The notes below the pieces were generated by a model. That model ran no database searches, was not told where the DNA came from, and saw only the letters and a program-made list of their open reading frames with translations. 32,185 nt of DNA. It comes from Chloroflexota bacterium (lineage in GTDB: Bacteria > Chloroflexota > UBA4733). This document shows, in pieces, positions 22,355-30,252 of this stretch. The stretch is taken from NCBI GenBank assembly GCA_023381895.1, contig JAMCTA010000139.1:1-32185 (forward strand), written 5' to 3'. Position numbers and translations under genes: made by a program. Position 1 is the first letter of the stretch, and every line of letters starts with the position of its first letter.

Positions 22355-25300
22355 GTCAGAACCACACGAATCCCGATTAGGGGATTGAAACTGGAGCCAG
22401 CCAGGCTTTCAGAACCCACTCGTGCTCGGTCAGAACCACACGAATCCCGATTAGGGGATTGAAACAAGTATTCATCCTCCAGCTCTCCCAGTTCGCTGTG
22501 TCAGAACCACACGAATCCCGATTAGGGGATTGAAACTCCAACATTCAAGTGCGCCGGGGAACGGTCCACCGGCAGTCAGAACCACACGAATCCCGATTAG
22601 GGGATTGAAACAGGCCCCCAGAACACCGTCTGGGGTGGCTGCGTCAAGGTCAGAACCACACGAATCCCGATTAGGGGATTGAAACTGCGTCTCCTTGTTA
22701 CGGGCGGCTGCCGTCGCTGCGTCAGAACCACACGAATCCCGATTAGGGGATTGAAACGGTGCGTCAATGCCGCGCTGACGCGCGACCTCCAGGAGTCAGA
22801 ACCACACGAATCCCGATTAGGGGATTGAAACTGGGACACTGCGACGGATCAGCCAACGGGCATTGGTCAGAACCACACGAATCCCGATTAGGGGATTGAA
22901 ACCCTGGCCATTGATCTGCGTCTCCGCTGCTGGATTGGGTCAGAACCACACGAATCCCGATTAGGGGATTGAAACAACCAGTCCCAGCTTTGCGACGCTA
23001 GAGATGGCCACGGTCAGAACCACACGAATCCCGATTAGGGGATTGAAACGCGGAATCCCGCCTGGTAGAGGAGCGCAGCGATTTGGTCAGAACCACACGA
23101 ATCCCGATTAGGGGATTGAAACAAACGCTGCCATAGGGGGTCGTTACTACTTGTGGGTGTCAGAACCACACGAATCCCGATTAGGGGATTGAAACACATC
23201 GGTCGAGAGCGTCGAGCTCAATGTTGCAGGGGTCAGAACCACACGAATCCCGATTAGGGGATTGAAACTACATATAGTCCTGCGTGACACCGTACTGGGC
23301 GGCGTCAGAACCACACGAATCCCGATTAGGGGATTGAAACCTTTGCAGGCGATTTTGCCAGTGCGGGGATATGAGTCAGAACCACACGAATCCCGATTAG
23401 GGGATTGAAACCTCACTGAGGAAGTCGGCGAGCGTGTCCATTTCTGCGTCAGAACCACACGAATCCCGATTAGGGGATTGAAACGATCAGAACCTCATTG
23501 ACTTCCTCCAACGGGCGGCAGTCAGAACCACACGAATCCCGATTAGGGGATTGAAACTTCATCGTTCGATTCACTGGCCGCCTCCCCGTAGAGTCAGAAC
23601 CACACGAATCCCGATTAGGGGATTGAAACCGCTCCCTTGCCATTGGCGTGCTACTAGCTGGTATGGTCAGAACCACACGAATCCCGATTAGGGGATTGAA
23701 ACTGCCGGTACCGCCTCGACGCACAGCGCCGCGACGGCGTCAGAACCACACGAATCCCGATTAGGGGATTGAAACCCCCTCTCTCTACGCCAACCTCCCC
23801 GCTGGGAGGTTGTCAGAACCACACGAATCCCGATTAGGGGATTGAAACTAACCTGCTGCTTCAATCCGCCCTGCGCTACGCGGGTCAGAACCACACGAAT
23901 CCCGATTAGGGGATTGAAACCACCTTGGGGCGTAGCGGCAGCGAGGATCGGTAGAGGTAGTCAGAACCACACGAATCCCGATTAGGGGATTGAAACATCA
24001 TATGGCGACATAGGATCATCCTCAGGCTGCTCTGGGTCAGAACCACACGAATCCCGATTAGGGGATTGAAACCGTCATCCCATTCTGGCAACGGCATACG
24101 TGCCAGCAGAGTCAGAACCACACGAATCCCGATTAGGGGATTGAAACGGATGTCAAAGTACAGATTCGAGACGGCGCCGTCGCCGTCAGAACCACACGAA
24201 TCCCGATTAGGGGATTGAAACATAAGCTCGTCCACGTCCATTGTGTGGCGGACGTGAGTCAGAACCACACGAATCCCGATTAGGGGATTGAAACATCAAT
24301 TCTTCGACATCCATCGTGTGATGGACGTGAAGGGTCAGAACCACACGAATCCCGATTAGGGGATTGAAACCGGGAGACGATCAGCGTCTCCGTCGCCTTG
24401 AAGGCGTCAGAACCACACGAATCCCGATTAGGGGATTGAAACTGGATGGAGGTTCCCCTATCGTGTGCGTCATTTATCGTCAGAACCACACGAATCCCGA
24501 TTAGGGGATTGAAACTTCCAGACGGCCGCAGATCTCGGCGCGGCCGCGCTTGTCAGAACCACACGAATCCCGATTAGGGGATTGAAACCACAACGGCCAC
24601 GTGCCGCATATCGACGCTCTAATCGGGTCAGAACCACACGAATCCCGATTAGGGGATTGAAACTGGACAAGTCGTCCAGAACTGGTAGAACCAGTTCTGG
24701 AGTCAGAACCACACGAATCCCGATTAGGGGATTGAAACGAGACGGTTGAACATCCCGATTAGGGCATCAATATGGGTCAGAACCACACGAATCCCGATTA
24801 GGGGATTGAAACTCATTTATCTTTCCGATTCTCAGTGGAAGCCTGAGGACGTCAGAACCACACGAATCCCGATTAGGGGATTGAAACTAGTGGTAATAGC
24901 AGCGTGTTCCCAGCCAGGCGGGTGGGTCAGAACCACACGAATCCCGATTAGGGGATTGAAACTCGGGCTCCCCTACTCACTCTGGCACGGCGGCTTCAGT
25001 CAGAACCACACGAATCCCGATTAGGGGATTGAAACTGACTCCGATTCACGCTTGCTTGCGCTTCTACTAGGTCAGAACCACACGAATCCCGATTAGGGGA
25101 TTGAAACGGGAGTACCATTGTTGGCATTCTTCGGATGCGGAATACGTCAGAACCACACGAATCCCGATTAGGGGATTGAAACTCTACCCGTAGTTTTGCC
25201 GAAGTAGCCCATTCCCGCGTCAGAACCACACGAATCCCGATTAGGGGATTGAAACCGACCGGAAGGAATGCCAGGGATGCCGCGTTGCTGAGTCAGAACC

Positions 25301-26813
25301 ACACGAATCCCGATTAGGGGATTGAAACATTGCTCCTGCGGAAGGTTGTCACCATCGATGATAGCGTCAGAACCACACGAATCCCGATTAGGGGATTGAA
25401 ACACCGGCTCGTGGCTGGGACCATTGCCGGACCGTTCCGTCAGAACCACACGAATCCCGATTAGGGGATTGAAACCTTCCCTCCTACCCAGAATTAGTAC
25501 TTTCCTGACACGTCAGAACCACACGAATCCCGATTAGGGGATTGAAACTCTTCCTTACCATTCCCCAGTCCCTTACCTTATCGTAGGTCAGAACCACACG
25601 AATCCCGATTAGGGGATTGAAACAACGAGCCAAAGCGCCATCTCTGTCTCGCTATAATTGTCAGAACCACACGAATCCCGATTAGGGGATTGAAACCATC
25701 AAGAGATAACGCACATTAGTCTCCTCACTCTACTCCGTCAGAACCACACGAATCCCGATTAGGGGATTGAAACTACCTCCTCCAGGTAAGCAGCCGTCCC
25801 CTCGTGTCCCGTCAGAACCACACGAATCCCGATTAGGGGATTGAAACAGATCTTTTGCTTGCTCATAATTGAGCAGGGGGTTCTGTGTCAGAACCACACG
25901 AATCCCGATTAGGGGATTGAAACGGACAGAGAACTCGATCCGACGGATCGAGCAGCACAAAGTCAGAACCACACGAATCCCGATTAGGGGATTGAAACCC
26001 AGAGTTCAAATTCGGGGTCAGCGCCGGTTTCAATCCGTCAGAACCACACGAATCCCGATTAGGGGATTGAAACGGAGACGAGAGGTTCGCTCAGCCTCGC
26101 CGGTCACTATGTCAGAACCACACGAATCCCGATTAGGGGATTGAAACTCTCCGCGCCCGCCTTGAAGAATACCCCGCACCGGTATGTCAGAACCACACGA
26201 ATCCCGATTAGGGGATTGAAACACACCACCAATAAAGGTGAAGTAGCGCGGCCCCTCCTCCGTCAGAACCACACGAATCCCGATTAGGGGATTGAAACGC
26301 CTCCGTCAGTGCCTCAACCACAGAATTCGCTACGAGTCAGAACCACACGAATCCCGATTAGGGGATTGAAACCTGGTACGACCAATTCTGGATAGGTCCA
26401 GAGCGCGTCAGAACCACACGAATCCCGATTAGGGGATTGAAACTACCGTCCCTTAGCGTAGACATCCATGCGGAAGCTGCGTCAGAACCACACGAATCCC
26501 GATTAGGGGATTGAAACGGAGAATGCCGCTGTGGACTACAGCTTCTGGGAAGTGAAGTCAGAACCACACGAATCCCGATTAGGGGATTGAAACAGGAGGA
26601 AACGGAACTTTGCCGGTCCGGCGTAAACATTGTCAGAACCACACGAATCCCGATTAGGGGATTGAAACGCCTGCACGAGCACGCGAAAGTGCCACGAGCC
26701 CACCGTCAGAACCACACGAATCCCGATTAGGGGATTGAAACCCCATAAACGTAGCGGTCTGCTCGCTCACCTTTGTGTCAGAACCACACGAATCCCGATT
26801 AGGGGATTGAAAC
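22355..26813 (+). CRISPR. Type I-D CRISPR array: 61 repeats of 37 bp, 60 spacers
   Basis: Repeat units start at 22355, 22429, 22500, 22575 and so on, to 26777-26813. The repeat begins GTCAGAACCA and ends GGGGATTGAAAC; positions 15-20 (AATCCC) pair with 27-32 (GGGATT) around a 6-nt loop. Cas6 cleavage should leave an ATTGAAAC handle. By eye all 61 copies are identical. Spacers are about 34-39 bp. Repeat orientation implies transcription left to right with the leader on the cas2 side. Some spacers stand out: 26 and 27 are homologous, 32 and 55 are similar, 33 contains repeat core sequence, 50 ends in the reversed repeat end, and 20, 28, 32 and 49 contain perfect hairpins. The last repeat is intact, with no decayed terminal unit. 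Confidence 0.99.
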
Positions 26814-26940
26814 CCGTCACAATTCTGAACATTTCGCTCCAACTTGTCTTTGCCGGACGAGACGCGCGAGGCGGAGAGGAGCGCTGGCCCCTTCGCCGCC
26901 TACCCCTGTCTCACCCCCCGACTTGTGAGACAATCAGGGC
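26814..26940. other. Array trailer with GTCTCAC/GTGAGAC dyad
   Basis: No gene. GTCTCAC (26908-26914) is the reverse complement of GTGAGAC (26925-26931), and TGTCTCACC (26907-26915) recurs directly at 26961-26969 inside the resolvase remnant. Such a cluster just upstream of a resolvase start may be a remnant of its recombination site. Confidence 0.4.
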
Positions 26941-27052
26941 ATGTTGATTGGCTACGCTCGTGTCTCACCGACGACCAGACTCTGGGATCTCACGCGCCAC
27001 CCTCTACCAGGCGATCAAGACCAAACTAACCCCAGCCAGCCACCCCCGCTGA
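26941..27052 (+). pseudogene. Scrambled serine resolvase/invertase remnant
   Basis: Three pieces of one serine recombinase lie in three frames within 112 bp. ATG at 26941 opens MLIGYARVS, the invariant N-terminus with the catalytic serine. Shifted by a frame, 26967-26984 reads TDDQTL, its normal continuation. Then 26984-27052 reads GISRATLYQAIKT...*, the characteristic C-terminal HTH end of Tn3/Hin-type resolvases. The middle ~150 residues are missing, so this is a gene with a large internal deletion and two frame changes. It marks past mobile-element activity at the distal edge of the array. Confidence 0.75.
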
Positions 27053-27079
27053 TCTCCAACGACACCCCCGGTTCCCCCT

Positions 27080-27111
27080 TTGACACAAACGAGCCGGTAT
27101 GAGAAGATAGA
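27080..27111 (+). promoter_or_regulatory. Candidate promoter of the HTH antitoxin-like gene
   Basis: A consensus -35 hexamer TTGACA is present at 27080-27085. The best -10 candidates 18-20 bp downstream (AAGATA at 27104 or GATAGA at 27106) are weak. The ATG of the HTH gene lies at 27119. Confidence 0.4.
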
Positions 27112-27118
27112 CGGTACT

Positions 27119-27559
27119 ATGGCAACACATGATTATCTCATCCCCACCCTTGAGCACCGACAGAGCAGGAAGATGGCCCTGTGCGAGGACGCCTACCTCA
27201 GTGTCACGGCGGCCGCGGTGCAGTTGGGCGTCAGTCCCTCGACGCTCTGGCGCTGGATCAAGAAGGGTCTGCTTCCTGCCTACCGCTTTGGCTACCGGCG
27301 CGTCTTACTCAAGCGTGACGACCTGAACCTGTTGACGACTCCTGTGGGAGGGAAGAAGGGGGAAAGCATGCTCGACGCGGAGCGGCAGCGCCTGGCACGC
27401 CCCTTGATCACCCACGAACAAACACTGGCCCAAGCAGCGCTAGCAGCGGCGCAGGAACTCCGCCAGGACCTGCTCGCCCAGCGCGGCGGCGTGCGCTTCC
27501 CCTCTTCGGCTCAGGCGCTCGACCAGCTGCGGGAGGAACGCAGTGAGCACCTGCTATGA
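27119..27559 (+). CDS. Excisionase-type HTH protein, probable antitoxin of a VapC module (146 aa)
   Basis: The domain LSVTAAAVQLGVSPSTLWRWIKKG...FGYRRVLLKRDDL is a winged MerR/excisionase-like (HTH_17) DNA-binding unit. The C-terminal part is a helical Ala/Gln/Leu-rich tail (TLAQAALAAAQELRQDLLAQ, then ALDQLREERSEHLL), as expected for an antitoxin arm that neutralises a toxin. Its stop overlaps the ATG of a PIN-domain fragment (ATGA), the usual layout of antitoxin-VapC pairs. The partner is truncated, so this antitoxin now stands alone. I chose ATG 27119 because the earlier TTG at 27080 sits inside the -35 element. Confidence 0.75.
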   Translation: MATHDYLIPTLEHRQSRKMALCEDAYLSVTAAAVQLGVSPSTLWRWIKKGLLPAYRFGYRRVLLKRDDLNLLTTPVGGKKGESMLDAERQRLARPLITHEQTLAQAALAAAQELRQDLLAQRGGVRFPSSAQALDQLREERSEHLL

Positions 27560-27649
27560 TCGGTGTCGATGCCAGCGTGGCAGCCCAATGGCTCTTTTTG
27601 GCGACTACTCGGTGCCCAAGCTGAAGCCCTCACCGGCCCCCTAACATAC
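27556..27649 (+). pseudogene. Truncated VapC-like PIN-domain toxin
   Basis: ATG at 27556 overlaps the antitoxin stop and opens MIGVDASVAAQWLF, the strongly conserved N-terminus of PIN-domain RNases with the first catalytic aspartate. The frame then ends after 22 codons (TRCPS*). Read in the next frame the sequence continues GDYSVPKLKPSPAP*, which still fits the start of a VapC helix. The rest of the ~130-residue toxin, including the other acidic residues, is gone; an orphan CRISPR repeat follows at 27665. The toxin cannot be active. Confidence 0.7.
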
Positions 27650-27664
27650 AGGCGAGGTGTGTGC

Positions 27665-27701
27665 GTCAGAACCACACGAATCCCGATGAGGGAATTGAAG
27701 A
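27665..27701 (+). repeat. Orphan CRISPR repeat copy A (33/37 identical)
   Basis: A solitary copy 852 bp beyond the array end and 79 bp upstream of the methyltransferase start. Positions 1-23 are exact; differences are at 24, 29, 36 and 37, so the handle reads ATTGAAGA and the hairpin is weakened. No second copy flanks it. Confidence 0.93.
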
Positions 27702-27779
27702 AAGAGGTAGCGATTACCTGTCTGACGGCGCCACCGGTTAGGTACGATATTCAACAAGGCCAGACGCCAAAGGAATAGT

Positions 27780-28619
27780 ATGGACGGGACGCTGAGCCGG
27801 GTTCGTGCCGCCTACGACCGTGATGCCGAGCGCGAGTGGTGCCGTCTCGAAGCGGGGGCGCAGAGCCGCCTGGAATTCCTGATCACCAGCTACGCCCTGC
27901 AGCGGCACCTTCCCCCGCTCGACCGGCCCTGCCGTGTCCTCGATGCCGGCGGCGGTCCCGGCCGTTACACGCTGCTGCTCGCCGGTTGGGGCTACAGCGT
28001 GACGCTTCTCGACCTGAGTCCGGCGTCGTTGGATGTCGCCAAAGGCAAGATCGATGCCGCCGGACCGGACGTACAAGACCACATCGAAGCCGTCATGGAG
28101 GGATCGGTTACTGAGCTCGTGGCGTTCCCGGATCGTCACTTCGATGCCGTCCTTTGCCTGGGCGGTCCGCTTTCGCATCTGGTGCATCCACTCCAGCGCC
28201 AGCAGGCGGTGGACGAGCTCTCGCGCGTCGCGCGGCCGGGAGCCCCTGTCTGCATCTCCGTGATGAACCGCATCGGCGCCTTCCGGTCGATGGTCCAGTG
28301 GCAGCTCTACATAGACGATATGGACGATCTCCAACGATTCTGGGAGACGGGCATCTCGGAGATTGGTCCCTACCGCGCCCCCGCCTACTTCTTCACGCCG
28401 GATGACCTGGTAACACTGCTGCAAGAGCGCGGTCTGGCAGTGGAGCGGCTCTATGGCTGCAACGGCATCGGCGCACACTTGCAAGAAGAACACCTGGTGA
28501 TGCTAATGGCCGATGCTGCCCGCTGGTCCGCCTGGCAAGAGGTGCTCCTAGCCACGTGCGACCATCCGAATGTAATTGGTGTCTCCCGGCACCTCCTGGC
28601 GGTAGCACGGAGACCGTAG
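27780..28619 (+). CDS. Class I SAM-dependent methyltransferase (279 aa)
   Basis: A Rossmann-fold methyltransferase. Motif I is CRVLDAGGGPGRYTLLLA, followed by YSVTLLDLSPASLDVAKGK (the acidic residue binding the SAM ribose), motif IV FDAVLCLGGPLSHLV and motif post-II LSRVARPGAPVCISVMNRIG. The C-terminal half (APAYFFTPDDLVTLLQERGLAVERLYGCNGIG) matches ubiE-like small-molecule methyltransferases, but the substrate is unknown. The ATG has AAAGGAAT 6 nt upstream. An orphan CRISPR repeat lies 79 bp upstream, so any promoter probably sits in that short interval (a TACGAT box is at 27743). Confidence 0.88.
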   Translation: MDGTLSRVRAAYDRDAEREWCRLEAGAQSRLEFLITSYALQRHLPPLDRPCRVLDAGGGPGRYTLLLAGWGYSVTLLDLSPASLDVAKGKIDAAGPDVQDHIEAVMEGSVTELVAFPDRHFDAVLCLGGPLSHLVHPLQRQQAVDELSRVARPGAPVCISVMNRIGAFRSMVQWQLYIDDMDDLQRFWETGISEIGPYRAPAYFFTPDDLVTLLQERGLAVERLYGCNGIGAHLQEEHLVMLMADAARWSAWQEVLLATCDHPNVIGVSRHLLAVARRP

Positions 28620-28778
28620 TGGGTGCCGGCCTTTCCCATCCTGCGCCGATCCTGGCCGGACTAGCCACCTGGACCGGCGGAGTATCTGCTGCCGTCCCGT
28701 AGGACCTTCGTTTGAGGGAACGTGCCGCCCGCCTCGCGCGTTATATTCGATGGAGCAGACACCGAAGGAGGTGACGAC

Positions 28779-29894
28779 GTGGTCAAGCGCTGCTGGCGAC
28801 CGCTCTTGGCGGCGCTGTTCCTTGCTGCGCTCCTGCCGGTGGCGCCGGCGTTTGCTCAGGTCAACCCGAGCCTGATGTTGACGCCGTCCTCCGGTCCGGT
28901 AGGAACGGACGTGCAGATCCAGGGGCAAGGCTTCCCACCGCTGGTGGCCGTCTATCTCCGACTGGGCCAGGTCGCCGGCGGTGATCTCGACTGCCGCGAT
29001 GCGCGGGTGACTGCCCCGGCGCCGACCGCCTTCACGGACGAAGCAGGCGCATTTGAGGAGACGTTCATGCTGCCGCAGCAGCTCGGCGGTGCGAACAACC
29101 TTCACGACACCGCACCTGGGCAGTACTGCGTCCTGGGCACCTCAGCGCCCGGTCTGAACGTGCAGGCGCTGTTTACCGTCACACCCGCCCCGAAGGGCGC
29201 TACTGCGACGTGTGGGTTCATTCTTGGCTTTGCGACGCTACGTGCCGCTATTCCGGGGCAGGTGGGCACGTGCTTGGAGAATGAACGGCACAACCCGGCC
29301 AACGGTGATGGCCTGCAACAGACGACCAAAGGGCTGCTGGTCTGGCGCAAGGCAGACAACCATACTGCCTTCACGGATGGGTATCACACCTGGGTGAACG
29401 GGCCCGACGGCGTGCAGGAGCGGCTCAACACCCAGCACTTTCCCTGGGAAGGGCCCGGCAGTGGCGCAGGGGCGCAGCTTGTGGCTCCGGCAGCCTTGGG
29501 GCAGATTGTCAGCTACTACGCCGAGCTCGACCGGGGCGACTATGCCGATGCCTACAATCTCTGGCACGCCCCCAACCAGTCCTACCGGCAGTTCGTCGCC
29601 GGCTATACCGACACCGTCCAGGCCGCCATCCGCCTCGGCGCGCCGGTGCCTGACAATGCCATGGGCAACTTCGGTATCGACGTCCCGACGGTCATCCTGG
29701 CGCGGCATAGCGACGGCAGCACTGCCGCGTTCGCTGGCTGCTATTTCTTGTTGGCACCGAAGCCGCAGGCCGCGCTGGCTGGTCCGCCGGTGCAACTCTA
29801 CAAGATCGTGGCTGCGCACATCGTCGCCCGGCCGGACATCCACGGCTTCGACGGTGCTGCAGCGCAGACCGCGCTGCTGAGTGGGTGCCAGTGA
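28779..29894 (+). CDS. Secreted protein with IPT/TIG-like N-terminal domain (371 aa)
   Basis: I do not recognise a function. The GTG at 28779 follows a perfect AAGGAGGTG by 6 nt. It opens a signal peptide (RCWRPLLAALFLAALLPVAPAFA, cleavage after AFA) and then an Ig-like segment, LMLTPSSGPVGTDVQIQGQGFPP, of the IPT/TIG type common in surface proteins. A middle part (GLLVWRKADNHTAFTDGYHTWVNGPDG) resembles a short repeat seen in Chloroflexota secreted proteins, and the C-terminal ~130 residues (SYYAELDRGDYADAYNLWHAP) look like a SnoaL/NTF2-like accessory domain. A TATATT box is at 28742. An extracytoplasmic location is confident; the role is not. Confidence 0.75.
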   Translation: MVKRCWRPLLAALFLAALLPVAPAFAQVNPSLMLTPSSGPVGTDVQIQGQGFPPLVAVYLRLGQVAGGDLDCRDARVTAPAPTAFTDEAGAFEETFMLPQQLGGANNLHDTAPGQYCVLGTSAPGLNVQALFTVTPAPKGATATCGFILGFATLRAAIPGQVGTCLENERHNPANGDGLQQTTKGLLVWRKADNHTAFTDGYHTWVNGPDGVQERLNTQHFPWEGPGSGAGAQLVAPAALGQIVSYYAELDRGDYADAYNLWHAPNQSYRQFVAGYTDTVQAAIRLGAPVPDNAMGNFGIDVPTVILARHSDGSTAAFAGCYFLLAPKPQAALAGPPVQLYKIVAAHIVARPDIHGFDGAAAQTALLSGCQ

Positions 29895-30252
29895 GCGCCA
29901 CGCCTGGTAGGCCACCAGTGCTTCTTCGCCAATGCAACAGAACGGCGCTTCCCCTCCGAATGCAACGCGGAGTACGCCTCGCTGGCTGCTTCCTCCCGCC
30001 GCGCCGGAATGCGCTGTGGCTCTAGCCGTCAGAACCACACGAATCCCGAGGAGAGGATTGAAACCGAGACGGCGGGAGCTCCTCGGACTGCGTTCCGCAC
30101 CGCATTGACGAATGGACGGACATACCATTGGCTCCGGCCGTAGGTCGGAGCATTCGTTGTAGTAGAAGACCGCAAGCGGGTGGGTGGCTGCTACGCTGGC
30201 TGACGATCGAGATCGCGCTGATGAGACATGACAATGATAGGAGGTGACAGCG
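29895..30252. other. Intergenic region with orphan repeat B and a GC hairpin
   Basis: About 360 bp without a gene. It holds orphan CRISPR repeat B (30028-30064). It also has an imperfect hairpin, GCTCCG (30131-30136) with CGGAGC (30146-30151), about 70 bp after the repeat, without a T-run. No convincing promoter was seen. Confidence 0.5.
30028..30064 (+). repeat. Orphan CRISPR repeat copy B (34/37 identical)
   Basis: A solitary copy 3.2 kb beyond the array end, 189 bp upstream of the NnrS-like gene. Only positions 23, 24 and 27 differ, and the ATTGAAAC handle is intact. The change at 27 removes one pair of the hairpin stem. Confidence 0.95.

Noticed and set aside
22285..26842. Many 60-120 aa open frames on both strands across the array, with repeated peptides such as NRDSCGSD and TTRIPIRGLK
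   Set aside because: They are translations of the CRISPR repeat itself; no ribosome binding sites or protein families.
30065..30074. 10-nt match (CGAGACGGCG) between the sequence after orphan repeat B and spacer 25
   Set aside because: GC-rich, short and in the middle of the spacer; chance is sufficient.
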